A DNA stretch of 61,994 nt from an uncultured Clostridia bacterium (GCA_947627235.1 CANQVG010000010.1:1-61994); one strand, 5' to 3'. Shown: positions 43,507 to 52,857, numbered from the stretch's first letter. The notes: generated by a model from the letters alone, not told the origin. Translations and numbers: made by a program.

Positions 43507-45843
43507 TTACAGCTTTACCGTTACCGATTCGGTTCCGGCCTCGGCTTTTACCGTTTTTCCGAACGCAGTGACGTAAAAGTCGCTGTCAACTTTATTGTAT
43601 CTGACGGTTATAGCGTCGCCGTTTCTGACAGCCTTAAGGGTGAGTACGGGTCTTGCCTCGGTGTCGTAAACCGTCGTCTCGGCGGTGTGACCGTCTTCAA
43701 GACAGGTGACAAGCGCGTTTGCACCCGAAACGTAGTCGTATTCAAAATCACGCTTGAAGTCGCCGAAGACTACTATCGAATCGGGACGGGCGAGAAGCGG
43801 TATCTCGAAGTAGCTGCAATGCTGTTTATACCATTTTCCACCCCCGTAGACCTTTTTGGTAATGAGGTCGATCCAGCATCCGCCCTCTGGAACGTAGAAC
43901 TCTGCCTCGCTGCGGTCGTTGAATATCGGCGCGACAAGCAGGCTGTCGCCGAGCATATACTGCGTGTCTACGGTGCGGCAGGTGCGGTCTTCGGCAAAGT
44001 CTATTACCATTGCCCTCATCATCGGGACTCCCTCGGTGTGTGTCTTGACAGCCTGAGCGAAGATATATGGCATCAGTCTGCCCTTGAGCTTCGTAAAGAA
44101 GCTTAAGACCTCGCAGGCCTCGTCGTCAAAGAGCCACGGCACCCGGTAGGAGGAGTTTCCGTGGAGGCGTGAGTGAGTCGAGAGCAGCCCGAAAGCACAC
44201 CAGCGCTTGTAGAGATCCGGGGTTGCGGTGGCTTCAAAGCCGGAAATGTCGTGACTGAAGAATCCGAAGCCCGATATCGAGAGCGACAGCCCTCCGCGGA
44301 GGGTTTCAGCCATAGAACTGTATTCCGAGGAACAGTCGCCGCCCCAGTGGACGGGGAACTGCTGCCCGCCGACCGTCGCGCTTCTTGCAAAGAGGCAGGC
44401 TTTGTTTTCGCCGTAGTATTGCTTAAGAACGTCAAAGACGGTCTTGTTGTAGAGATAGGTGTAGTAATTGTGCATTTTTATCGGGTCGGCGCCGTTGTAG
44501 TAAACGACGTCGGTCGGAATCCTTTCACCGAAGTCGGTCTTGAAGCAGTCAACTCCCATTTCGCAGAGGGCTTTCAGCTTCGAGGCGTACCATTCGCAGG
44601 CGTCGGGATTTGTAAAGTCCACGATAGCCATTCCCGGCTGCCACATATCGCACTGGAAGACCGAGCCGTCCTTATTGAGCAGGAAGTAGTCGTTTTCGAC
44701 GCCCTCGTCAAAGAGCTTAGAGCGCTGTCCGATATACGGGTTTATCCATACGCAGGTCTTGAGGCCTTTATCGGTGTGGAGCCTTTTGAGCATCTCGGCA
44801 GGCTTCGGGAACTGCCGCAAATCCCACTCAAAATTGCACCACTCAAATTCGCGCATCCAAAAGCAGTCGAAGTGGAAGACCTGAAGCGGAATGTCGTGCT
44901 TCGCCATACCGTCTATAAAGGAGTTTATAGTCTCCTCGTCGTATTTTGTAGTGAAGGAGGTGGTCAGCCAGAGACCGAAAGTATATGCGGGCGGGAGAGC
45001 GGGTTTGCCGGTGAGAGAGGTATAGTTTGAAAGAACCGCCTTAAGGTCTTTGCCGCCGATGATAAAGTATTCGAGGCTTTCTCCCGAAACCGTGAAGCTG
45101 ACCTTTGAAACGGTGTCGGAAGCCGCCTCAAAGCTCACGTTGCCTGAATCGTTCACGAATACGCCGTAACCGTTCGAGGTGACGTAAAACGGTATGGATT
45201 TATAGCTCTGGTCGCAGCAGGTGCCGCCGTCGGAGTTCCATGTCTCGACTTGCTGACCGTTTTTTACAAACGGGGTGAATTTCTCGCCGAAGCCGTAGAC
45301 GCACTCGCCTACATCGAGTGTGAGCTGTTCGCGTATAAACGATGTCGACGGGTCGGCAGGGTATGCCCAGAAGCGGTCGTCGGTGTGCAGCGAGGCGCGG
45401 GTCTTGGCGTGGGATTTGTCCTCTTCTATGTAACTCAGAGCACGGTAGCTTCCGCCGGTGAGGTGCCTGCCGTCGTAGTAGTATTGTACGTCCCACTGTC
45501 CCTTTGAGATACGCACGCTCGTCTTGCCTGAGACAAGCTCGGTGTAGTCCTTTGTGTCGTTGATTTCGGGGACAAAACCGGCGTCCTCATAAAGCTCGAA
45601 GTGAGGTCCGCAGTCGCAGGAGACTTTGTAATGGCAGACCGAGACCTTGATAACATCCGGCATCGGCGAGCTGAATTTAAGCTCGAGATTCGGACCGCCG
45701 AGGGTCTGTCCGCGGTTCCATATGTGCGACGGCGTCGCCAGAACGTCGACTGATCTGCCGTCGGTTGTGATGTCATACGCCTGTGAAGCGTAGCTTACAG
45801 AGTAGCCTTTTTGATTGAGCCAGTAGCCGTCAGCGAATTTCAT
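43507..45843 (-). CDS. GH31 alpha-xylosidase (YicI-like)
   Basis: The 778-residue enzyme has no signal peptide, so it is cytoplasmic. It matches YicI in length and layout: an N-terminal beta-sandwich with ECVYGFGEKFTPFVKNGQQV, the (beta/alpha)8 barrel opening FHFDCFWMREFEWCNFEWD (substrate loop typical of alpha-xylosidases), nucleophile GVDCFKTDFGERIPTDV (Asp about 437), acid/base HWGGDCSSEYSSMAETLRGG (Asp about 503), and C-terminal beta domains. It releases alpha-xylose from isoprimeverose or xyloglucan fragments. GGAAAGGAAATT precedes the ATG. It lies 22 bases downstream of the CapA-like gene. Confidence 0.93.
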   Translation of the reverse strand: MKFADGYWLNQKGYSVSYASQAYDITTDGRSVDVLATPSHIWNRGQTLGGPNLELKFSSPMPDVIKVSVCHYKVSCDCGPHFELYEDAGFVPEINDTKDYTELVSGKTSVRISKGQWDVQYYYDGRHLTGGSYRALSYIEEDKSHAKTRASLHTDDRFWAYPADPSTSFIREQLTLDVGECVYGFGEKFTPFVKNGQQVETWNSDGGTCCDQSYKSIPFYVTSNGYGVFVNDSGNVSFEAASDTVSKVSFTVSGESLEYFIIGGKDLKAVLSNYTSLTGKPALPPAYTFGLWLTTSFTTKYDEETINSFIDGMAKHDIPLQVFHFDCFWMREFEWCNFEWDLRQFPKPAEMLKRLHTDKGLKTCVWINPYIGQRSKLFDEGVENDYFLLNKDGSVFQCDMWQPGMAIVDFTNPDACEWYASKLKALCEMGVDCFKTDFGERIPTDVVYYNGADPIKMHNYYTYLYNKTVFDVLKQYYGENKACLFARSATVGGQQFPVHWGGDCSSEYSSMAETLRGGLSLSISGFGFFSHDISGFEATATPDLYKRWCAFGLLSTHSRLHGNSSYRVPWLFDDEACEVLSFFTKLKGRLMPYIFAQAVKTHTEGVPMMRAMVIDFAEDRTCRTVDTQYMLGDSLLVAPIFNDRSEAEFYVPEGGCWIDLITKKVYGGGKWYKQHCSYFEIPLLARPDSIVVFGDFKRDFEYDYVSGANALVTCLEDGHTAETTVYDTEARPVLTLKAVRNGDAITVRYNKVDSDFYVTAFGKTVKAEAGTESVTVKL

Positions 45844-45864
45844 ATAAAATTTCCTTTCCGCGTT

Positions 45865-47103
45865 TTATTCTATCCTGAGGTATTCCTCGGGAATGTAGCT
45901 CAGAATCTTGTCAAGGGTTTTTCGGGAAAAGTCCTCAGAGCCGTGGGAGTTTAGCTCCTCGTCGGTGTATTCGCAGTAGGGGACTATGTGAATCTGATGA
46001 TAATTCGCGCCATACTGCGTGATTATAGGTATTGCACCGGGGTCGTCGAGGGAAATCTCACCGGTCAGAGAGTTTTTGTTGACGGTCAGCTCGCCAATCA
46101 TGCCTACCATAGCTTTGTAATACGCCTGTGCGGAGACAAAGTTTCCGAGGCAGTAGAAGCAAAAAGCTTTGGTGCCGTCCTCACGTTCGATGTATTCCAT
46201 AGTCTGAACGGTATGCGGCTGGGTGCCGATGATTATATCGGCTCCCCAGTCGACCAAAAGCCGCGCGATATTTTTCTGATTGTCGGTGACGTCGTTTGAT
46301 ATTTCCTTGCCGAAGTGGGGCGAAACTACCACGACGTCGGCAATTTCGTCGGCTTTACGCACCTGCTCCTCTATGAGTTCAAGCTCTTTGAGATAGGTGA
46401 TTTTGCAGGGGGAGTCCTCTTTTAATTTGAGCCCGTTTGTGTGTTCCATATAACCCAAAAATGCAAACGTTATACCGTTTACCTCAAGAGTGCGGATATT
46501 GTTCATATCCTCCTCGTCGCGGTAGGCGCCGTAGCGGACTATTCCCTCGTGAGAGTCCCAGAATCTGAGGGTTGCCAAAAGTCCCTCCTCGCCCCTGTCG
46601 ATAACGTGGTTGTTCGACATCGAGAAAACATCAAACCCTATGTCGATCATATGCTCGCCGAGGTCGGCGGGGGAACAGAATTTCGGATAGTCGGACGGTT
46701 CAAGCTCGTCGGTGACTATCGTCTCCTGATTGAGTATCGCGAGGTCGGCGTCTTTTATATAATGCTCGACCCGCTCGTATACATAGCCGAAATCGTAGCC
46801 TTCCTCGCCGTTTGCCGCGGCGCGGCGCTTAGCCTGATTATAGATGGAGGAGTGAATCAGGTTGTCTCCGGCGCACACGAGATGAACGGTGTAGTATTCC
46901 GGCTCGGGCGGAAGCGTTGTGGTGGCTTCGGTGACGGTGGTCGGGACGGTAGAAACCGCCGTGGTCTCGGTAGTGGTTGTCGCCTGGGTCTCGGTGGCGG
47001 GACAGGTAACGGTTTCCGACGGGATAACTCCTCTTTCGGCGCACCCTCCGAACAGCAGCGATGCCGAAAGAATTATTGCATAAACTCTTCTTAAGCTTTT
47101 CAA
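45865..47103 (-). CDS. CapA/PgsA-like metallophosphatase lipoprotein
   Basis: In this 412-residue lipoprotein, the signal MKSLRRVYAIILSASLLFGG precedes the lipid Cys, and a Thr/Val-rich linker of about 45 residues follows. The CapA domain shows CAGDNLIHSSIYNQAKRRAA, ADLAILNQETIVTDELEPSD, FSMSNNHVIDRGEEGLLATL, VVVSPHFGKEISNDVTDNQK and IIGTQPHTVQTME. Relatives act in poly-gamma-glutamate capsule synthesis or as phosphatases of unknown substrate; no other capsule genes are nearby. TTG 47103 is chosen because AGGAAGTGAG lies six bases upstream; GTG 47112 would fall inside that site. Confidence 0.88.
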   Translation of the reverse strand: MKSLRRVYAIILSASLLFGGCAERGVIPSETVTCPATETQATTTTETTAVSTVPTTVTEATTTLPPEPEYYTVHLVCAGDNLIHSSIYNQAKRRAAANGEEGYDFGYVYERVEHYIKDADLAILNQETIVTDELEPSDYPKFCSPADLGEHMIDIGFDVFSMSNNHVIDRGEEGLLATLRFWDSHEGIVRYGAYRDEEDMNNIRTLEVNGITFAFLGYMEHTNGLKLKEDSPCKITYLKELELIEEQVRKADEIADVVVVSPHFGKEISNDVTDNQKNIARLLVDWGADIIIGTQPHTVQTMEYIEREDGTKAFCFYCLGNFVSAQAYYKAMVGMIGELTVNKNSLTGEISLDDPGAIPIITQYGANYHQIHIVPYCEYTDEELNSHGSEDFSRKTLDKILSYIPEEYLRIE

Positions 47104-47200
47104 AGCGCTCACTTCCTATAACAGTATTTAAATTTATTATATCAACCGTACACGGATTTGGCAATATGATTTTATAAAAATTAAGATATAAAAACCTGCA

Positions 47201-47236
47201 AAAAATAATCCCCGCGTCTCAAAGCCCGACGCGGGG
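47201..47236 (-). terminator. Terminator of the His-rich lipoprotein gene
   Basis: On the minus strand CCCCGCGTC and GACGCGGGG pair around a nine-base loop, followed by ATTATTTTTTG. The bases 47237-47344 between it and the gene hold nothing I can name. Confidence 0.85.
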
Positions 47237-47344
47237 ATCGCTTTTATGCCTATGTGATTTTATCGGCCCATATTGCCCGGCCGACTCCGCAGGAAGCGGG
47301 AGTGTTGCTGTTTGGATTGTGAAAGCGAAAAATCCTGCTGCGTT

Positions 47345-47695
47345 TTAATCATGATGACTGCCGTGATGTTCTTCCTCTTTGTGTTCTTCTTCGTGGTGAT
47401 CGTCCTCGTGGGTATGCTCGCCCTCAATAGTGCAGCCCTCAACGCCGCAGTCAAAGTTGTCGGAGTGTTCTTCTTCGTGGTGATCGTCTTCGTGGGTATG
47501 TTCGCCCTCAATAGTGCAGCCCTCGACGCCGCAGTCAAAACTCTCGGGACGGTCTTCGGCGCTGTCAGCTTCACTGATGGTGGTTCCGTCTGCGTTGAAA
47601 ACGGCTCCCGATCCGGACGGTTCGGGGTCTACGGTGCAACCGCCGAGAAGCAGTGCCATAGCGGCAAAAACAGCAATAAGACCTGATTTTTTCAT
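47345..47695 (-). CDS. His-rich metal-binding lipoprotein with tandem 28-residue repeat
   Basis: In this 116-residue secreted lipoprotein, MKKSGLIAVFAAMALLLGGC is the signal and lipobox. A Ser/Asp-rich linker leads to two near-identical units with FDCGVEGCTIEGEHTHEDDH, each holding two Cys and about five His followed by HEEEH, and a tail of EEHHGSHHD. Such His/Cys/Glu clusters bind Zn, Ni or Cu outside the cell. No metal transporter is adjacent. The start at 47695 is used because seven earlier codons (from 47716) lie in the leader and precede the signal peptide. The repeat looks recently duplicated. Confidence 0.85.
   Translation of the reverse strand: MKKSGLIAVFAAMALLLGGCTVDPEPSGSGAVFNADGTTISEADSAEDRPESFDCGVEGCTIEGEHTHEDDHHEEEHSDNFDCGVEGCTIEGEHTHEDDHHEEEHKEEEHHGSHHD
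47381..47548 (-). repeat. Two tandem 84-bp direct repeats inside the His-rich lipoprotein gene
   Basis: The units 47381-47464 and 47465-47548 are identical over nearly 80 bases, with a few third-position changes (for example CCTCGTGGG against CTTCGTGGG). The 84-bp period keeps the frame, so copy number could change by slippage or recombination without breaking the gene. Confidence 0.9.
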
Positions 47696-47771
47696 AGTTC
47701 TCGCATCCTTTCCCATTATATTAACATTATAACATCATTTCCACAAATTTGCAATAGTATTAAAATATTTA

Positions 47772-47795
47772 CCCCTGCGTTTTCAGACGCAGGGG
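47772..47795 (-). terminator. Terminator of the uxuAB operon
   Basis: A perfect 9-bp stem (CCCCTGCGT with ACGCAGGGG) and six-base loop lie just after the small membrane protein gene. The following minus-strand sequence is AT-rich (TAAATATTTT). Confidence 0.75.
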
Positions 47796-47804
47796 CAGTA
47801 GGTG

Positions 47805-48110
47805 TTATTTGCTTTTAATGTGTTTTATCAGCCGCGATATTCCCCATACCGCCCAGGCTATTCCGCATACCGCAAGCAGAACCAAGACCCAGAGCGAGAA
47901 TATAAGGTATGCTATGCCGCCCATTCCTCCTGCCAAAAACATCTGTACAAGAAAGTCTGCAAGCAGTAGCGCAAGTATTGCTGCGGGCGCGAGCCTTACC
48001 GTCAGTGACTTTACCTTGAAGCAGAGCAGGAGCTGGATCAAAAGCGTGAGCGGGGTCAGGAGGAGAAAAACCGTGCTGAGGCTGAGCTCGCCCGTGTGAA
48101 TGTCAAACAT
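47805..48110 (-). CDS. Small membrane protein of unknown function, last gene of the uxu operon
   Basis: The 101-residue protein has three predicted helices (STVFLLLTPLTLLIQLLLCF, APAAILALLLADFLVQMFLA, AYLIFSLWVLVLLAVCGIAW) and a basic C-terminus. It starts 13 bases after the uxuB stop with AAAGGAG upstream. No family recognised. Position suggests co-transcription with uxuAB but gives no clue to function. Confidence 0.7.
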   Translation of the reverse strand: MFDIHTGELSLSTVFLLLTPLTLLIQLLLCFKVKSLTVRLAPAAILALLLADFLVQMFLAGGMGGIAYLIFSLWVLVLLAVCGIAWAVWGISRLIKHIKSK

Positions 48111-48123
48111 AAGCCTTCTCCTT

Positions 48124-49728
48124 TCAGGAAAGGTGTTTTTTAAGCGTTGCCCTCACGGCTCCCTTTCCGACGATGAGCTCTTTAAAGTAACCCTCTATCT
48201 TCTCGGCGAGCCCCGCTTTAACGAGGTTTGAACCGAAGACGGTCTCGTTTTCGAGTATCGGTCTGAGCTTTTCGCCGACGCTTTCCGGCTTTCCTATCTC
48301 GATTCCCGCAAGCTTTGCCTGAAGCTCGTCTTTTAGCGGGTCGCTCGAGACCTCTATAGGTTCAAGATTGTCGTCGACCGCTAAAAGATATCTGAGCCAG
48401 CCGGCAATCGCAAGCGGAATGGCGTCAAGCTCTCCCGCCTTTCCGACTGCCGCATAGCTCTTGATTGTCTCGCCGAAGCGTATTCCCACCTTCTGAGAGG
48501 TGTCGGTCGCGATTCTCTGCGGTGCGTCGGGCATAAACGGGTTGGGCAGGCGCTCGTTCACAACCTCGTCGATAAAGGCGCGCGGACTGATTATACCCGG
48601 GTCGGTAACTACGGGTAAGCCCTCGTCGTAGCCGAGCTTTTTGATGAGTTTCGTAAGCTCCGGGTCTTTCATCTCCTCGCAGATGAGAGTGTAGCCGAGC
48701 ATGCAGCCGTAGACGGCGAGCGCTGTGTGAAGTGGATTGAGGCAGGTAGTGACCTTCATTCTCTCGGTCTTGTTGACGGTATCCCGGTCGCACAGATATA
48801 CTCCCGCCTTTTCGAGCGGCGGTCTGCCGTTGGGGAAGCAGTCCTCGACAACGAGGTACTGAGGTCTTTCGGCGTTCACAAACGGCGCGATATAGGTGTT
48901 TTTCGAGGTGATTATCGGGGACATATTTTCGATGCCCGCCTTTGTGAGCGCTTCCTCAACGCTCTTTGCGGGGCGGGGAGTTATCTTGTCAATCATACTC
49001 CACGGGAATCCGACGGCGTCGCTCTCGAGATAGTCAAGAAATTCTTTGGGTGCAAAGTCTCTTTCGACCCACTCCGAGGCAATCGCCGTTACCGAGCTTT
49101 TTAGCTTTTCGCCGTTGTGACTGCAATTATCCATACTCACGACGGCTATCGGGAGCTTTCCCGCGTTGAACCGTTCAAGCAGCATAGCCGCGACGAAAGA
49201 CATAGCGTGCCTCGCTCTTGAGGGACCGTTTTCGATGTCCGCTTTTACGACGGGCAGCAGCTCGCCAGAGGTGTTTTTGATGGCGTAGCCTTTTTCGGTT
49301 ATCGTGAAGCTTATCATCTGAAGCGACGGAGAGCGGAATATACGCTTGAATTTTTCAATTTCGTTTTCGTCCGAGCTGTCCGCCTTAAGCGCTTCTGCCA
49401 CTGAACCTATTATCTCGCAGTCCGAGCTTCCGTCGGAATTGAGACTTACGTTAAGGGTCAGGTTGTCAAAGGGTTTATATATTTTGTCTATGATTTCGTA
49501 GTCGAAGGTGTCCGCCGCGATGATTCCGCGGTCAGAAAGACCTTCGTTTAAAAGCCTCTGCTGGAGCGAGGCTATGAACCCGCGGAAGATATTTCCCGCG
49601 CCGAAGTGGAGCCATATCGGGTTTTTGCGGGTCTTTTCGGCGGCAGCCTTTACGTCGTACTGCGGAAGCCTGACATTAGCCGCCGCCCAAGCCGATTTGT
49701 CCGAAAGTGATAAAACACTGAGTTTCAT
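48124..49728 (-). CDS. uxuB: Fructuronate reductase (mannitol dehydrogenase family)
   Basis: The 534-residue NAD-dependent enzyme interconverts D-fructuronate and D-mannonate. NPIWLHFGAGNIFRGFIASL is the dinucleotide fold. The mannitol-dehydrogenase signatures NCSHNGEKLKSSVTAIASEW, DKITPRPAK and TTCLNPLHTALAVYGCMLGY are present. The ATG shares one base with the uxuA stop, so the pair is translationally coupled. The order uxuA then uxuB and the divergent kdgA-kdgK fix the pathway assignment. Confidence 0.93.
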   Translation of the reverse strand: MKLSVLSLSDKSAWAAANVRLPQYDVKAAAEKTRKNPIWLHFGAGNIFRGFIASLQQRLLNEGLSDRGIIAADTFDYEIIDKIYKPFDNLTLNVSLNSDGSSDCEIIGSVAEALKADSSDENEIEKFKRIFRSPSLQMISFTITEKGYAIKNTSGELLPVVKADIENGPSRARHAMSFVAAMLLERFNAGKLPIAVVSMDNCSHNGEKLKSSVTAIASEWVERDFAPKEFLDYLESDAVGFPWSMIDKITPRPAKSVEEALTKAGIENMSPIITSKNTYIAPFVNAERPQYLVVEDCFPNGRPPLEKAGVYLCDRDTVNKTERMKVTTCLNPLHTALAVYGCMLGYTLICEEMKDPELTKLIKKLGYDEGLPVVTDPGIISPRAFIDEVVNERLPNPFMPDAPQRIATDTSQKVGIRFGETIKSYAAVGKAGELDAIPLAIAGWLRYLLAVDDNLEPIEVSSDPLKDELQAKLAGIEIGKPESVGEKLRPILENETVFGSNLVKAGLAEKIEGYFKELIVGKGAVRATLKKHLS

Positions 49729-50810
49729 TATTTATTCTCCTCCGCTTTGCAGATAGCTTCCCAAAGACCGTTCAAGTAGCAGGCTCCGAGTGCGCGGTCA
49801 TAGAGACCGTAGCCGGGACGTCCTACCTCTCCCCATATCATTCTGCCGTGGTCGGGGCGGATATAGGTGTCGGGGCAGACGTCGTAAACGGCTTTCATTA
49901 TCTTATACATATCGAGGTCGCCCTCGCTTGAAAGGTGCGCCGACTCACAGAAGCAGCGGTCGTTTCCGATGTGCTTGAGGTTGCGGACGTGCAGGCAGCC
50001 GATTCTGTTCATTTCACCGAAGTGGCGGATAACGCCAACAACGTCGTTATTGACGTTCGAGCCGAAAGAACCGGTGCAGAGGCAGACGGTATTCGCGGGA
50101 CTGTCGTGGAGCTTTATGATTTTGTCGTAGCCCTCCTGATCGTGGGCAAGGCGGGGCAGACCGAATATCTTCCAACCCGGATCGTCGGGGTGACATGCCA
50201 TTACCACGCCGCACTCCTCGCAGGTGGGGATAATGCCGTCGAGGAAGTATTTGTAGTTTTCAAGGAGCTTTTCCTCGTCTATGTCCTTGTAGAGATTCAG
50301 GACGCGTTCGAGGTCGGCAAGACGCTCGGGTTCCCAACCGGGAAGCGAGAAGCCGTTGGAATTTTCGGCGGTGCGCTTTACGATGTCGACAGGCGAGAGG
50401 GAACCGAGTTCAGCCTCGTCGTAGAACATTGATGTCGAGCCGTCGGGATTCGGGCGGGCGAGGTCGGTTCTCAGCCAGTCGAGAACGGGCATAAAGTTAT
50501 AGACTATCACCTTTACCCCGTATTTCGCAAGGTTGCGTATCGTGATGCGGTAGTTTTCGATGTATTTGTCGCGGGTGGGAAGACCGAGCTTGATGTCCTC
50601 GTGGACGTTTACGCTCTCTATAACCTCACATTCAAGTCCCGCTCCGTGAACCTCGTCGATATAGCCCTTTATCTCCTCCTCGGTCCATACTTCACCTGCG
50701 GCCTTATAGTCCAAAAAGCCCATAACTCCGCTCATTCCGGGTATCTGCCTTATCTGCTCGAGGGTTACGCTGTCACTTTTTGAGCCGAACCAACGAAATG
50801 TCATTTTCAT
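49728..50810 (-). CDS. uxuA: Mannonate dehydratase
   Basis: The 360-residue TIM-barrel enzyme converts D-mannonate to 2-keto-3-deoxygluconate. It opens [20 protein letters not shown], contains [20 protein letters not shown], the metal site region [20 protein letters not shown], and [20 protein letters not shown] with [13 protein letters not shown] at the end, all typical of UxuA. The start is ATG 50810, eight bases after AGGA; an ATG at 50819 overlaps that site. Confidence 0.95.
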   Translation of the reverse strand: MKMTFRWFGSKSDSVTLEQIRQIPGMSGVMGFLDYKAAGEVWTEEEIKGYIDEVHGAGLECEVIESVNVHEDIKLGLPTRDKYIENYRITIRNLAKYGVKVIVYNFMPVLDWLRTDLARPNPDGSTSMFYDEAELGSLSPVDIVKRTAENSNGFSLPGWEPERLADLERVLNLYKDIDEEKLLENYKYFLDGIIPTCEECGVVMACHPDDPGWKIFGLPRLAHDQEGYDKIIKLHDSPANTVCLCTGSFGSNVNNDVVGVIRHFGEMNRIGCLHVRNLKHIGNDRCFCESAHLSSEGDLDMYKIMKAVYDVCPDTYIRPDHGRMIWGEVGRPGYGLYDRALGACYLNGLWEAICKAEENK

Positions 50811-50848
50811 ATAAATCATCCTTTCTTACGAAAAATATTTCCAAATTG

Positions 50849-50877
50849 ATGATAACATGTCCGAACGTTTTTATCAA
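50849..50877 (-). promoter_or_regulatory. Promoter of uxuA-uxuB
   Basis: On the minus strand TTGATA (50877-50872), a 17-base spacer and TATCAT (50854-50849). The spacer contains an ACATGT palindrome, and ATGTC/GACAT form an inverted repeat at 50858-50883, a possible regulator site shared with the divergent kdg promoter. Confidence 0.75.
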
Positions 50878-50929
50878 GACATATTTTCATATTTTTCTTG
50901 CAAATTGGCATCTCAGACGCCGTAATTTG

Positions 50930-50957
50930 TTGACTTTGGCGTCAAAAGGCGTATAAT
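50930..50957 (+). promoter_or_regulatory. Promoter of kdgA-kdgK
   Basis: TTGACT (50930-50935), a 16-base spacer and TATAAT (50952-50957), about 100 bases before the kdgA start. No regulator gene for the hexuronate cluster is present in the window. Confidence 0.8.
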
Positions 50958-51057
50958 GGGAAACAGACGGTTTCGCAGTCCGACGGGCTCATTGTCCGAC
51001 CCTCTGCGAGCTTACCGAAACGGATTTATAAACTTTTCACATACAGGAGGACATATT

Positions 51058-51819
51058 ATGACCCAAAGAGAAGAAATTGTAAAAAGAATACAGGCGCTCG
51101 GAGTTGTGCCGGTAATCGCGATAAACGACGCCGACAACGCCGTTCCGCTCGCAAAAGCGCTCGTAAAGGGCGGGCTTCCGGCGGCGGAGATAACCTTCAG
51201 AACCGACTGCGCCGCCGAGGCGATACGCCGTATCCGCACGGAGGTTCCCGAGATGCTTGTCGGCGCGGGAACTGTTCTTACGGAGGAGCAGGTGGACGGC
51301 GCGCTCGAAGCCGGTTCGCAGTTTATCGTCACGCCCGGCTTCAACCCCGTGATAGTAAAATACGCTCTTTCAAAGGGCGCGGTAATTATGCCCGGCACCG
51401 CCACTCCCGGTGAAATGGAGCAGGCGATGAGTCTCGGACTCGACATCGTAAAATTCTTCCCCGCCGAGCAGAACGGCGGCGTAGCTAAACTCAAGGCGGT
51501 TTCTGCGCCTTATTCAAAGCTTCGCTTTATGCCTACGGGCGGAGTCAACGAAAAGAATATTTCGAGCTATCTCAGCTTCGACAAGATAATCGCCTGCGGC
51601 GGCACGTGGATGGTCAAAAAGGACCTTATAGACCGCAAGGACTGGGACGGAATAGAAAAGCTCACCCGCGAGGCGGTTATGGCGGCGCAGGGCTTTGAGG
51701 TAAGGGCGTTCTCTCCCGAAGGCATCACCCTCGCCTGCAACAACGTCGAGCGCGCCGAGGCTTATATAAACAACGCAATGGGCGAGGTCTGCCCGAAGAT
51801 AAAGCTCATTAAGAAATAA
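51058..51819 (+). CDS. kdgA: KDPG/KHG aldolase with C-terminal extension
   Basis: The 253-residue class I aldolase cleaves 2-keto-3-deoxy-6-phosphogluconate to pyruvate and glyceraldehyde 3-phosphate. LGVVPVIAINDADNAVPLAK, GLPAAEITFRTDCAAEAI (catalytic Glu), FIVTPGFNPVIV and LDIVKFFPAEQNGG with the Schiff-base Lys are in order, followed by FMPTGGVNEKN (phosphate loop). About 40 residues beyond the usual end (GFEVRAFSPEGITLACNNVE onward) are extra. ATG 51058 has AGGAGGACA upstream; the longer open frame is leader. Confidence 0.94.
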   Translation: MTQREEIVKRIQALGVVPVIAINDADNAVPLAKALVKGGLPAAEITFRTDCAAEAIRRIRTEVPEMLVGAGTVLTEEQVDGALEAGSQFIVTPGFNPVIVKYALSKGAVIMPGTATPGEMEQAMSLGLDIVKFFPAEQNGGVAKLKAVSAPYSKLRFMPTGGVNEKNISSYLSFDKIIACGGTWMVKKDLIDRKDWDGIEKLTREAVMAAQGFEVRAFSPEGITLACNNVERAEAYINNAMGEVCPKIKLIKK

Positions 51820-51833
51820 GAGGAGGATATAAA

Positions 51834-52856
51834 ATGAAAAGAATCGTAACATTCGGAGAAATAATGCTCAGGCTCAACCCCGAGGGCTATCTCAGATTTG
51901 TTCAGGCTGATAAATTTGAGGCTACATACGGCGGCGGCGAGGCCAACGTCGCGGTATCTCTCGCAAATTACGGTATGGACGCGGCGTTTGTGTCGAAAAT
52001 TCCCGCACACGAGATAGGTCAGTGCGCGGTAAACGAACTGCGCAGATACGGGGTAGATACCTCGAAGATTGTCCGCGGCGGCGACCGTCTCGGAATCTAT
52101 TTTGCCGAAAAGGGCGCTTCTCAGCGAGCCTCAAAGGTAATCTACGACCGTGCCGGCAGCGCGATTGCTCTGGCAAAGAAATCGGACTTCAACTGGGACG
52201 AAATCTTTGACGGAGCCGACTGGTTCCACTTTACCGGCATCACTCCCGCTCTCGGCGGCGAGCTTCCCGAGATATGCCTTGAAGCCTGCAAGGCAGCCAA
52301 GAAGCGCGGAGTTATGATTTCCTGCGACCTTAATTACCGCAAGAAGCTTTGGAGCCGCGAGCAGGCGGGCGAGACTATGGCAAAGCTTGTGCCTTATGTC
52401 GACCTCTGCATCGCAAACGAGGAGGACGCAAAGGACGTATTCGGCATCGAGGCCGAGAACACCGACATCACCTCGGGCAAACTCAACCGCGAAGGTTATA
52501 TCAGCGTTGCGAAGAAGCTCTCGGAGCGTTTCGGCTGCAAATACGTCGCAATAACCCTGCGTTCTTCAATCTCCGCCAACGACAACGACTGGGCGGGTAT
52601 GCTCTATACCGACGACAATGCGCACTTCTCGAAGCAGTACCATATGCACATCGTAGACCGCGTCGGCGGCGGCGACAGCTTCGGCGGAGGGCTTATCTAC
52701 GCGCTTCTTAACGGATACGCGCCGGAGCAGGCTATCAATTTTGCTGTTGCGGCGTCCTGCCTCAAGCACTCCGTTGAGCACGACTTCAACCTCTGCTCGG
52801 TAGCCGAGGTGCAGGCGCTCGCGGGCGGCGACGGCTCTGGAAGGGTTCAAAGATAA
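51834..52856 (+). CDS. kdgK: 2-keto-3-deoxygluconate kinase (PfkB family)
   Basis: The 340-residue sugar kinase makes KDPG from KDG. FGEIMLRLNPEGYLRFVQAD and YGGGEANVAVSLANYGMDAA (PfkB substrate-binding Gly-rich loop) match KdgK. CDLNYRKKLWS is the KDG loop, and DRVGGGDSFGGGLIYALLNG carries the catalytic Asp and anion hole. GAGGAGGAT precedes the ATG, 14 bases after kdgA. With kdgA and uxuAB it completes the route from fructuronate to triose phosphate. Confidence 0.95.
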   Translation: MKRIVTFGEIMLRLNPEGYLRFVQADKFEATYGGGEANVAVSLANYGMDAAFVSKIPAHEIGQCAVNELRRYGVDTSKIVRGGDRLGIYFAEKGASQRASKVIYDRAGSAIALAKKSDFNWDEIFDGADWFHFTGITPALGGELPEICLEACKAAKKRGVMISCDLNYRKKLWSREQAGETMAKLVPYVDLCIANEEDAKDVFGIEAENTDITSGKLNREGYISVAKKLSERFGCKYVAITLRSSISANDNDWAGMLYTDDNAHFSKQYHMHIVDRVGGGDSFGGGLIYALLNGYAPEQAINFAVAASCLKHSVEHDFNLCSVAEVQALAGGDGSGRVQR

Positions 52857-52857
52857 T

